Of a DNA stretch of 64,000 nt, positions 26,801-41,740 are shown piece by piece. Position 1 is the first letter of the stretch; the number at the start of each line of letters is the position of its first letter. The stretch comes from Camarhynchus parvulus (lineage: Eukaryota; Chordata; Aves; Passeriformes; Thraupidae), in assembly GCF_901933205.1 (NCBI RefSeq), contig NC_044601.1, positions 31,348,352 through 31,412,351 on the forward strand, in the 5' to 3' direction. A program made the position numbers and the translations under genes. The notes beneath the pieces are model-generated. The model was not told the DNA's origin and made no database searches. It was given only the letters and a program-made list of their open reading frames with translations.

Positions 26801-27668
26801 CTGCAGGAAAATAGAAAAATAACCAGCAGTCATCAGCTCCATGAGCCACCATCCACAGATATAGTTTTACATACCAATCCCAAACTTTAATCCCCTCTAA
26901 TTATGTCATGCCAGCACAAAAAACTTTCCTCAATGACTACCCTTTGACAACCCAAGGAGCCTAATAAAAGATGTCTGCTAATGCAAGATCAATCAATAAG
27001 TTACACTGAACATCACGCATTTGAAAGCAGTTTTATGACAGAGATGGAGAGGGGTTCCTGCTGCCTATAAACTGCTGCTTCTCAGAAGCACAATAATTTA
27101 ACAATATCCTTTCTCCTTTCAAATGCTTCTCCAGATGCATTATGCTCTACATTAAGCCTGTCCTTTCTGAGACCATGAATGTAGCAAGTACAGCAAGGTA
27201 TAAGAAAGCTGGCCAAAAATTGTACTTCCTGCATCATGTCAGCCAGCAATAAGTAATAAACATCAGGAAGTATTCCCTAAACCTGTTCAACTGCCTCTCA
27301 CTCTACACTGTTCAGAGGTTCATTAAGCAGGAAAAAAGATGCTCTGAAAAAAGGAGCATCTTAAAAAGCCTTACTTTTTTGAGGTGAAATTCTGACCCCA
27401 GGTAAGAGAATGGGCTCAGTCCTTATCCATGCAAAGCTTTTCATTCACCAAGAGCTTCAGGTACTTGAACTTGGGAATTCTGCATGCCTACCAGCTGTCT
27501 GCTAGCCCCTATGAACTTGGTAACTGATGAATCTGGTACTTCAGAGGTGGTAGAAACTGCAGTACCCTCACCCAGTGTAAGAGCTCACAACTGATAGGCG
27601 ACTTCCAAATACCCCTTTCCCCCATGTTTCTCCAAGAACAGAGATGATGCAAAAGGAGACAGACTCAC
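26801..27668 (-). other. ABCA1: ABCA1 intron 4
   Basis: The shortest intron in the window (868 bp). Apart from the splice sites I see nothing distinctive in it. Confidence 0.93.
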
Positions 27669-27810
27669 ATGGAGGCATTGAAGTTTCCAACAATACCAGG
27701 GGATTCCCCAGGAGTTGGGTAGCGGAAACATGGGTTGTTGGCATTGCAGATGATCCCCTGTATCCATGGCAAGGTTCCTGCCGAAGGCATAGCTTTATTT
27801 GGAAAGTGAC
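27669..27810 (-). CDS. ABCA1: ABCA1 exon 4: start of first extracellular domain, residues 54-101
   Basis: Acceptor ATTCTAG at 27811; donor CTCCAT|GTGAGT at 27669/27668; 142 bp. The first two bases complete Cys54. The peptide [20 protein letters not shown] followed by [18 protein letters not shown] is almost identical to human ABCA1 (V to I at residue 70, A to S at residue 90). It forms the proximal part of extracellular domain 1. Cys54, Cys75 and Cys81 are present; Cys75 is known in human ABCA1 to pair with a cysteine later in the domain. Glu89, the residue changed to Lys in the ABCA1-deficient WHAM chicken, is intact here (GAA at 27706-27704). The exon ends with a potential N-glycosylation site, Asn-Ala-Ser. 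This exon gives the clearest single match in the window. Confidence 0.98.
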
Positions 27811-31290
<3,480 letters not shown>

Positions 31291-32650
31291 CTAGGACAAT
31301 CCACTTGTAAGCCAAAACAGTTTTGTAAGCACTGTCTCACTTTGCTCTGCCTACACATGCCAGGATCAAGAAGTCTGTTCCTCCAGCTACAGAAGATAAT
31401 CTGCAAAGAATTACAATTTTTTTCTCATTGATATGTGCCACTTATTCAACTAAAATGGATGTACTTAAGGGCTATTTTTGCCTTATTTTTATATTTTTCT
31501 GTCCCCTACCTGAAAGAAACCTCCCAACTAATCTTTCTAGAAATGAGCTGAATTTTTTTACCCCATATTTTGAGGCACTGGGGTACTTGTATCCCATTCT
31601 CACAGCAGACCATTAAGCTTCTAGCCTAACACATCAGGCATGGAAACTCTGCTGATGCATGCTACACCAAGTCTTTCAGTACTGCAGACATGTATTGGTA
31701 TCTAGAAAGCAGAGCTACTAAGATTAGGCTCATATCTAGTCTGTTTTGCTCTAATTTATGTTTTTTTTCATGAAGGTAGGCAGCACCCACTGGTGCAAGT
31801 AATCTACAGAAAGGCAGTGAATATCAGGTAAATAAATAAAGAACTCAGTTATTTAGAGGAACAAGACAACAAGAAGAAAAAGCCTGCTATTAAATATACA
31901 ACATTTCTTAGACAAATTGAATTGAAGTGCAGAAAAATTCAGAGATGTGTCACATCCCACAAAAGCATGTGGACAAAAGCAAGCCTCCAGCCCAGAGCTT
32001 CTGAGACTCAAGCTGAAGTTTCCCAGACCTGAGTTTCAGAAGCCACATCCCTACCTTCCCACTCAAGAAAGACTGCATAAACTTGTATTTTCAGTAAGCT
32101 ATGAAACAAAGAAAATCTGAAAGCTTTTTATGCTGATATTCTGTACATTTCTCATCTATTACTAGCAGCAGAACAGGGTTTTCTTGTCAAATGAAGAAAA
32201 ATATTTTCCACTTTTTTCCTGAAAAACTCAGTCTTTTCTAATAAGAGGTTGACATCATCCTCCTTAAAAGCCAGAGTGTAAGACCTGCAACCTCGTGGGA
32301 GGCAGTATCCCACCCACTAACATGTTTTAACATGTTCCCTCATTAACAGCTAAAACTGGACTCAACACTCAGCACAAGGCACTCCATGCAAACTTTGAGG
32401 TGAGAGACTTCTAGGTAACTACTGTACCACAAAATAAGCACACACTCTAATAAACAGGGCATTAAAACAAAGGTCACTTGATCCAGCAGAGGAAATTATG
32501 TAGGATGGCTTTTCATAGATACCCTTCATAGCTGACATCAAACAGCAAACAGCACCCCTATCTAAAAGGTATAAAAATTGAGCATCAGTCTTCCCAGTAA
32601 CAGTGCCAGTCTCTGCAAGATAATTCTGGGATACTGTTACCCATTGGATC

Positions 32651-32790
32651 CTGATAGTAGCTCAGCTGGTTAGAGCATGGTGCATATAACTCCAAGGTTG
32701 CCGACATAATCCCCACATGGGCCATTCACTTAGGAGCTGGGCTTGATGATGTTTGTGGGTGCCTTCCACCTCAGAATATTCTGTCATCTG
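32651..32790 (+). mobile_element. TguSINE1-type SINE (tRNA-Ile head, CR1 tail)
   Basis: The first part (32651-32723) is a clear tRNA-Ile derivative: A box TAGCTCAGCTGG at 32658-32669, then GGTTAGAGC and ending GGGCCA. The second part (32724-32790) is a CR1 3' end with the phrases GGGCTTGATGAT and CTTCCACCTCAGAATATTCTG. This tRNA-Ile plus CR1 structure is that of TguSINE1, described from zebra finch and other passerines. The B box is degraded (CGACATAATCC where tRNA-Ile has GGTTCGATCC), so this copy is probably dead. No clear target-site duplication was seen. Confidence 0.88.
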
Positions 32791-34734
32791 TTATTGTCAT
32801 GCACACGCTGTACAACTGCTGGGTAAGAAGCCCCACTGAGATCACACTAACAGAGGTACCAGGAAGATGCCTCAGTATCTCTAATCTCTTATTACAATAA
32901 ATGATGCAGTGGCAATACACACTCAGCCATTAACATTGACAGCCTGCTTCCATCTGCATTAAACAGTGCTCTGGCTTCCAGAGATCAATGTTTAGACCTA
33001 GGACACTGACAACTTGTCTACTCCTGTTTTCAAGATGCTCTTATAGCAGCTGCCAGGATGGCATAGCAGGACTTTTCCTGCACTTAACAGAAAAGTGACT
33101 ATGAAACCAGGACAACTCCATTCTGTCTTCCAGCATCAAAGGTCATGCTTTAGCACATGTCACAGCCCTCTGCTACCCTGGCTGTAGGCAAGCAGCATGC
33201 ACCCCAAGCAACTACTGCTACACTGTTTGGGGAAGAACAGTGTCAGCTGGGCTGGTGGGGGCCTCCTGCAGTGACCAGTGTGGACAGGTAGTCTCTCACA
33301 GCCCTGCAACTGCTACAGAGCCAATGAGAAATGCTGCCCTTGAGCTCAAGCCCTGGCTTGTTCAGAGAATATCAGCCCCAGTCACATCACACTGGGGTGG
33401 ACAGCAGTGCCCAAGAAGCCCTGTTGCTGCAGGGGGAACAGGCCATCCACACATACAGTTCCTCTCCTGCACACCTGGTTACACAGTCACAAAGGTAACC
33501 ATATGTGGGTTGCATGCACAACACACCTCACTTGGCACATCAACAGGCCCGGGGAGGATAGAGAAAGGAGCAGCTCAAACTGACCAAGTTGCACCTTTAT
33601 AGCTGAAGGAAGGCATCACAGCAGCCCCCAAAATGCTACACTGCGAGAGACAGCTGGCAACTGCTGCACCAGAGGTTTGCACAGGGACAAGATCAGTGTG
33701 TCAGGAGCACGTCAGTAGAGATTCCTCAGCAAGTCTCTTGTCCTGCTCAACAAAAAACTGAGTTATCTTTCTTTGCTCTTAAAGGTCAGTAGGTTCCCTC
33801 CCCTACTGCTTCCTGACCCTGCTGCGACAGCACTTTTCAACCAGTCTGGCATTTCCAGACAAGGACACAAAGATACCAAAAGGGAACATGTCTCACTGAG
33901 ATTCATTCTAAGTAGATACTGAAAAATCAAGTCTCTTCTGCCACTTTTGTGCTGCAATGACCAGCCTCATAAATAATGAAATGAATCTTCAAGAACCCAA
34001 CACCTCATCTATCCCAGCTCCATCTGGAGTTGAAGAAGGAACATCCCATTTGCACACAGCAGGTGAATTCAGCTAGGAACAAATTTGTCCTAATTTTACC
34101 AAGGTTAATCCCTAAAGCATGCCAAATTTATACAAGTTGCCTGATTCAGGATGCCATTAAACACTGAACTCCACATTGTGTCAACAGGAAATCTGTTGAG
34201 CAAGAACTAAGTACACTATCACCCCATCCCACTGTCAACTCCCCTTCTCACCTTTATGGTCCCATTTCAATGCAAGGGGCTACCAGAAGCTGACCAGTCT
34301 CCCCATGCAAGTTTGAGGTGTCTCCTCATTTGCAAGAAAGCAGGGAGAGAAAGGTTTTTACACAGTGACCCCTGAACATGATTTTTCTTTCCTCTCTCCC
34401 TATGTGAGCTCATTCCTCTCACTTCAGTGTTGTTGGAAGCTATCCAGTACAAAGTAACACTTGAACTGCACACATTAGGGTGAGCTTTGAACCCAGGTTT
34501 CGCAATGCAGCCCAAACTCACAGCAGCCAACGGTGGGGGTGAGTGGGAAACCAAGGCTAGCCCACATTTTTCATGAGAAGGGTAAGGATCAAACTATTTC
34601 TAAGCTACACCTCCCGTAAGTACAAATGGGAGAGCGCCTTCATTAACACAACACAACTCAAGGACAATGGTCTCCTAACAGGAAAGTAAAGAGAAAGAGC
34701 TGTGCAGCTGTGATAACAGCATGGTTAAGAGATG

Positions 34735-34848
34735 TTCTGCTCCTTCTCTGCCATTTCCTGTTAAGTGGGCTTTTCCTCAGACAAAGGCTGGATTTGATGA
34801 TCTTGGAGGTCATTTCCAAACTTAATGTCTCTATGATTCTATTATTTT
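34735..34848 (+). mobile_element. CR1 LINE 3' fragment
   Basis: The sequence GGCTGGATTTGATGATCTTGG, broken here as GGCTGGATTTGATGATC and TTGGAGGTCATTTCC, followed by CTATGATTCTATT at the end, is the characteristic avian CR1 3' terminus. The copy is severely 5'-truncated, as most CR1s are, and antisense to ABCA1. The 5' boundary is approximate. Confidence 0.85.
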
Positions 34849-36612
34849 CAGAAGATCTTGGCAAAAATATACCAAGCCATCATTCCCACTGTAAAATTCA
34901 GCTCTTCTAAAATAGCCTCCTGGCTTACCTAATTTAAACATCACTCCAGAAAATCCCACAACATTCTAGAATTCCTATACTTTCAAAAGGCAGTCTGGTA
35001 ACAGGCAAAATTTAGACCTCCAGTAGCAAGATAGAAAGAGTATTTTTAGCTCTTAGGACCTAGGTTACATGGGCAATTGCTGAGAAGATCCAACCTTAAG
35101 GAGCACAGCCAGTTTTGAGACTACTCCCCCAGCTTCATTTGTAACTAAACTATGAGACTGTTCACAAGACCAGGATGTGACCCACATTCAGAGAGCTGAC
35201 AGGTTCACTCCTTGCAGTTGACACAGTCCATGACCTCTCTGGTGGGCAGTCCTATCCTGGGAGATCAAGCCCCATGAAAGGCAAAAACACACAAAACAAA
35301 AACTTTGTCATCACTGGCAGCTCTGTTTATATACAAGAAAAGATAAAGAGGTAGTGAGCCCCTTTTGTCTGTTTTATTTAACAACGGACTAATTCCAGCT
35401 CTGAATTCACTGAACCCAAGTCCTGTAAAAACAAGCCTCAGACACCTGAGTGAAGACTTCTGGGACTGTCACCATTGCCAGTGGTAAATATGATAGCCTT
35501 TCCACCCTTGTGACACTGAGTTTCTAAAACAACCCAACCTAACCTGCTGGCAAGCAGACTGACATTTGAAGGGTTCAGAGACCACAAGCTTATCAGAGAC
35601 CACTTTCCACTCACCACTTCAGTAACTCGTGTTCCTTTCACATTCCCTACTGACACCTCCTCAAGGTCAGATCTAACAGGCAGATCCTCTGAACATACCC
35701 GTTGCACAAATCATGCCCTTGTCCAACAAAGGTATTTCCTATTTCCTAAACCCCCATGCTTTCTCAGACTTTTAGCTGCTTGCAAGAGGTATAGCATCCT
35801 ATGAGGTCTCCATCTTAAGGCAAAAGAATTTTAAGAACACCATACTGGATCCACACTCCTGTGCCCTTTTTATCCCAAGGAGTAATTATTCTTATATATT
35901 GTCTATTCTTAACAGGTAAATTTCCACACTGTTAACAGATGGTGAGGACAGCATTTCAGCCACTCAGAACACACCTTGGCAGAAGAACATCAGTTACCTG
36001 GGTTTACCCTCATGCCAATGCAAGAGCATGCTTCATGCCATCCACCTAATCTATAACTTCTGTTGTAAAGTTACATTGCAGGTTTGGGATACTCCCAATT
36101 ATTAAAGTGACTGGAGATGTCTGTTATTGCCTCTGCCACTTCTACCATTAGGAAGTGGCAGTACTTTGTTGCCATTGTTGCAGCTTGCAGCATTCAAAAG
36201 GTTTTAGACTCACAGGCACATCACTGCAGCTTGGCAATGCCTCATCCACAGAGTGGAGCAGGTTTCAGCATGGGTTTCCATTTCACATCTATTTTGCTGC
36301 ACACAGCAATCATGCACCCTCTTTGCCTGATCTGACACCAGTGTTTCAGTATTCCAACACTCTCTCAACACTGGAATTCAGGACAGAAGTCTTGAGCACC
36401 TTCAAGCCCTCTGGTTTCTGTCCACCCACCACTCTCTCCAGTTTGAATACGGTCTTTCCAAAGCCAGACCAGCTGTTCAACCAGGGATCACTACAGGATG
36501 AACATTAAGAAAGACACAGGATGTTTCCCTATTTTTCTTGAAAAGCTGTATAGTCATGCAAGCTGCAAGACTGTAACTTAAGATCTCAAAACACCCTTGG
36601 GCTAATACTTAC

Positions 36613-36756
36613 AGTCTGTCTTCTTCTGTAGGTAAAGTTCTTCCATAGCAGCAATCCCAGCTGCGTCCAGAAAGCCATCTTCCTTCAGCAAAGCCTAGAA
36701 GCTCCCTTTGTGTAGCAGCAGCAGTACACAGCACAGATGTTGCGGCCAGGCATTAA
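36613..36756 (-). CDS. ABCA1: ABCA1 exon 2: 5'UTR end and start codon, residues 1-22
   Basis: The acceptor is a pyrimidine-rich run ending CACTAG at 36757; the donor is CAGACT|GTAAGT. The exon has 78 nt of 5'UTR (36756-36679), then ATG at 36678-36676 in a good context (A at -3, G at +4). The coding part is 66 nt, exactly 22 codons, ending in phase 0. The peptide starts MAFWTQLGLLLWKNFTYRR, aligning with human MACWPQLRLLLWKNLTFRR. This is the short cytoplasmic leader before the first membrane helix; the LLLWKN motif is typical of the ABCA family. The start was chosen because it is the first ATG in frame with the conserved peptide that is not followed by a stop. An earlier in-frame ATG in the same exon is closed by TGA. 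Confidence 0.95.
36685..36753 (-). promoter_or_regulatory. ABCA1: Upstream ORF in ABCA1 5'UTR, 22 codons
   Basis: Three bases into predicted exon 2 an ATG opens a 22-codon frame (MPGRNICAVYCCCYTKGASR then LC) closed by TGA at 36687-36685. The stop is followed by only six bases before the main ATG, and the two frames are the same. Its start context is weak (T at -3, C at +4), so most scanning ribosomes should pass it. Position and frame are read directly; a role in dampening translation is inference. It exists in the mRNA only if the acceptor at 36757 is used. Confidence 0.6.
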
Positions 36757-37883
36757 CTAGTGAAAAAAAAGAAAAACAGGAAAAAAGTTGGAAGGCGAAA
36801 GTTTTGTCATTCAAAACAGAAAAAGCAACAAGATTGGGAAAGACAAGAGGCTGCACTCTGTGACCTTGCAGCCCCTTCAGGGAACACCCCACTGCCTTCT
36901 TTCTTACCCCATGCTCTCCAGCCAAGTCTCATGGGTCTCAGTAAGCTCAGATTTAGACTCACTGTTTCTTATCTCAGAACTCCAAAGCACAAAAAGAGGT
37001 TTGCGATACAATTCTCTTATTTTCTGCCCCAGAAATTCCAAGAGCAAAGAGAGCCCGGAATGAGAATAAGTAAGAGGCTTTGAAAAATGATTTAAAGATT
37101 CCTCCAAATAACACTGAACCATACAATTCAATACTTTTCCTTAAAGCCTCTTTCCATATACACTTTTATAATGGTGAAAAGCTGTCTGCCAAATTAGGAA
37201 AATCTTTGTTTTGAAGTCCAGTCAAAACTGCCTGTAGGCAAAACTGTTGTGCATTTAACAGGCAAGGGAGAAATGCCCATTCCCTTGAAGGTAAATGACT
37301 AAGAAAGATGCTAGGGTTGTTAACATTTAGATTAAGTAAATGGAAAATTGTTGTGCATTAAGTGCCTGTCTTGCTACAGTACAAGAGCATATGGGATTAA
37401 AAAAAATTTATTATTTTTAAAAATTATTCTCTTTGGTGGCAATAAATAAAAGCATAGTATAGAGCTTGGTACACATACCTTTCCAGCAAGGCTCAATCTT
37501 AAAGCTCTAAGGTGAGCTTTCACTATATTAGTTAAATGTCATTACACCTTTTTTCCAGAATTAATTCAGCATATCTTAATTTACTTCTGAATTTTAAGGC
37601 CACTTCAAATTAAGAGCAGTTGAATCCTGAGCAAGTGTCTGCACAGGAGCTTAGTTAATCCACATTAAATTAATTCTGATTTATGTACCTGAATACACTC
37701 AGTTGACAGAATCAGCATTAAGAGGACAACTAGCAATTGATTCAAACACACACCACGAAAACCACTCTTTCCAACACCTGTTAAATTGGGAACACACATG
37801 CTTTTGATTCTGGTGTCCCACATAACAGTATCCTAGCCCTAAGATTCAGAGTTGCATGGCTGATTGCAAACAGCATTGAAAAC

Positions 37884-37929
37884 TAAATGTGTTAGGAACA
37901 TAACATCAAACGTAAATGTGTTAGGAACA
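37884..37929. repeat. Spaced 17-bp direct repeat
   Basis: TAAATGTGTTAGGAACA occurs at 37884-37900 and again at 37913-37929 with 12 bp between. It is a local duplication in intron 1. Confidence 0.92.
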
Positions 37930-40900
37930 CAAGACCTCCTCCGGAAATTCTCTGGCCAGTCCTACACTGGAGTAAGATTAGATGAAAAATTAAGGATGTG
38001 AGCTTTGAGATGATGAACAATTGTCATCTTTAAGTCTTATCCAAAAGTAAATTCCATTACTACAATGACTTGCAGATTAAAAACTTGTCTCTTAATAATG
38101 TAGGTCTGTGTTACAAAAAAAATTCTCTAACATGACTAATAAAAATAAACCTGTCACATTGAGTTCCGTAGATGTTTACACTGTAGCATCACAACAGGTC
38201 AACAGTGCTTCTTCACACCAGTACAGAGAACCATGGCGCAATAATAGATGCCTACAAAACCTTACAAACTGAACCTCATACCAGCACACCAGCAATGGAG
38301 CATACAGTCAGCAAGGGCTCGTTAACCTCTGCCAGGTGCTGCTCTAACTCACTGACAGGACCTCCACAGACACTCCTTCACAGAGGGATGCCCAACAACT
38401 CAAGCAGGACAGCCATCCTTCCCTACCCAGTGCATCCTGCTGGCTGGATCACCCCGACACTAACACATTGCAGATGCATGCACATCTGGCTGGTAGCCCA
38501 TGAATTCCCAGGCATACTTGGAGAAAGGCACTTGTCAGGCTACTGGCACATCCACAGCAGGGAAAAAGCCTGCCCTTTGAGGAAAATCTCAGAGGACAAA
38601 TCCTGGCTGATGACTGCGCCCATACTCATGGACCCAAAGCACCCCTCTGCTCACAGCCTTGGATATGGGGGGGAGGTCTTTGAAGCACCTCCTCTTGATG
38701 CCAATATTACATATCTAAAGCTGCAATCAACCTAGCAACACAACTAAGTAGGGAATATTATTACCTCTCCTTTGTGCTACCTCCACTCTTAAGTTCATGA
38801 ATAGTATTTATGGGATTTGGCAACACTTTTACTCACTCTAAAGAGAAACCTAGATTACTTCTCACATAGTACACAGGTACTTCCTGAGCAATAATGTGGT
38901 ACCAAAATATTTTTAAGAACATGTCATAAGAATATTTCTACTAAGATAATTGCTCTTTTCATGCATTTTTCCACAAGGATACCAGTGCTGGTCTGTGGGT
39001 CACAGACCTCCATTTGGTTTTTTGCACTCTCCACCAAGCCACAAAACAGTCTTTGCTGCTTGAGCCTAATCCTCCAGCCACTGCACAAGTTTGGCATACA
39101 GAAGTATGGGAGGGACTACACAGCCTTCTAATGGGTAGTTACGGGTAGCTATGCAACAGCTTTTTTTTATCTTCAGAAGGGTGTTCCGAGTACTCACTCA
39201 ATTCTTCATTCTCAGGCCCCCCAATACCATTATATCTCTGAAAAAACCCCTAATTTCCAATGTTTTCCAGAAATTAAAGCTAAACACCAAAACCCATAAG
39301 AATAAAGTGCCGCAGGAAGAGTACAAAAGGTATCCCATGGAGAGTCAAAGGGACTTTTGCTGTTCTCATCAATGGAATTAGACCCTACTCCTGCACCTTA
39401 ATACTCTGCACAGAGGCAAAAAAGAAGTTCAACCAGTCTGTGGAATGAGCAAATCAAAGGGTAGCTGGTTTAATGTGCATCAGTGAAAATTCAGATACTC
39501 ATCCCTTGCAACTGCAGTCCACAGGATCCAGAACATGGAAATACTGCTTTATAGAGGCTGTAACATTCACCTTCACATTAGCAAACTGTAGTGAGCTAAG
39601 GGCACATATTTTATCATCTAACTCATCACAGCTGACCAGCCAGAAGCATGCACAGCCAGGAAGTCTCAGCTGTGCAACCTGCTTGAACTTCAGCTCTCTG
39701 GGGTTAAGCAGAACTTTATAAAGCAAATGCTCTGGCCTGTTCTGCCTGGACAAAAGTTTTAAATGACATAAAAATACTGACTTTTAAGGACCATCCAGAT
39801 GCAGGCATACCAGCTAAATCCCTGCATTAAAGTAGGGCATGGAGCCTAACAGTAGATTAATCACCAAGAGCACAACACCTGAGCCTGAAGCATATCCAGT
39901 TCTTCCAGCCATGCCAGGTGACAGCTGCAGTGACACTGTATGCCCCAGTCAGTATCTGTTACACACCAAGGAACAGGTTTGTTAGTAGTCACCACTGATT
40001 TTCATCCAGAGGCTGACATGGTATACTGCTGACAAAAGGTTCACTTGAATAACTAACCCATCAGAAAGCACTCAGCAAACTAATACCAGAGAAAAATGGC
40101 TGAGCATCCTTTCGGATGTTCTTCCAGCTCACAATAGGCAAGAACTGTGTAAGCCAGAGATGCAGAGAACTCATCAACCCAATACTTCCAACTTGGCTAA
40201 AAGTGAAGTCCTACTTTATCTCCACTTCAGATCAGTCTGGTAAGTTGACCACAGCTGGGAAATACAACTTGCCATTTAATGCTGCAGTGCCAAAACTCTG
40301 TTAGTTTCCAGTGATTGCTTTTATGTCTCATCTGTGTAAAATTTTGAGCCAACAGCAGCTATCAGTGATCACTCCTCACACTCACCCAGAACTCCCTGAA
40401 GCAGAAATACTGCTTTCTGTCTAGAGTACGAAAAGGTGCAGGAATCTATCCCCATAGCATTAGTTTTCCTGTGATATGAAGTACCACAGCCCAATACCCA
40501 CCCACACAATTAAAAGCAGAGATTACATGCACTTGTTCCATGGTCCACCTTTGCAGAAGACTCCCTCCACATGACATTTTGCCCCGCTGCAGAAACCCTG
40601 AACAGCCTCCAGACCTACACAGCTGCAATTTCATCTCATTTTCTGCAATTCAGAAAATTACTCAAGAGAAAGTTAGACTACAGGGCAACCTCTGAAATTG
40701 ATGGCAATGAAATACATCCTTTGGCCAGCCCTTTCTTTCTAGAAAGGGTGCTAGCCGCTATTTTGAAGTAGAATGGTTGTTGAAAAATCCATTAGCTGGT
40801 ATACCAACAGTCTCCAAACCTCATCCCTCTTAAATAAATGTATTTTTACAGCTGTAGATTTAGGAAGTAAAAAGCTCAAGTGGCAGAAAATCAGTTCTCC

Positions 40901-41740
40901 ACCCCCTTGCCTGGTGTCTGTACTAAGTAAACATAAAATAGCCTTCAAAAGCAGCTTTCTGCAAACAATGCAGCTGTTTGCTTTCTTTGGGGAGGCAAAA
41001 AAAACCTTTCCCCTAGAGAAAAAAAAAATTAAATCACTATTTCAAGAGGGAACAAACTGAACTTACAAAACCTTACAAGACTGGAACATTTCAGGGCTCT
41101 GGCAAGACACTACAGACAATTTAAACTATTACTAAGTCCTTGTCAGCAGCTCTAAAAAGCTTTCACCAGTTGATGGAAGGCTCAGTGGACTTCATGAAAT
41201 AAGCTAGCAGCCCTCATCCTTTAAGTCACATTTTCCTTATCACAGAAGTTACCACCACTGGCAACTTTCCACAGAACAAGTGGCCATGGAGAGTACAAAT
41301 CTAACAGCTACACATGATGCCCTAGTGAGCTACAGGAGCCAGCACTTTCTCACAAGCAGATATGATCTAGCACTTCTGCTTCCTGGCCCAGACAAAAAAT
41401 TTGTACATCTGCTTAACTCCAACAGATTTTGTCTATACAAGTATAAAGTCAAATGAGACTAATTTTGGAAGAAAAGAAGCAACTAAAAGATAAACATTGG
41501 ATTTCTGCAGAAATACAGTGCTCTTTTTGAACATCGAAATCCCCTGACATTCATTTCTTTTAGGTAGTATAAAGCTGCATTTTGTGAAGGAAACAATATC
41601 ATGAGCCATGTAAATTCTGCAAATCCCAGATCTAGAGTCCCCCACTGATCTGTATGCCATCACTAGAGAGCCGATCCCTCTCAGGATCGTGGATATGAAG
41701 GCAGGTCAGAAGGGTCTCACTCATGAACTGAAATTCTGAT

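Noticed and set aside
27669..27810. Alternative identity as ABCA4 because of the [10 protein letters not shown] motif
   Set aside because: ABCA4 shares that motif, but the adjoining exons ([28 protein letters not shown], the exon 6 ENETFSDFL stretch) follow ABCA1.
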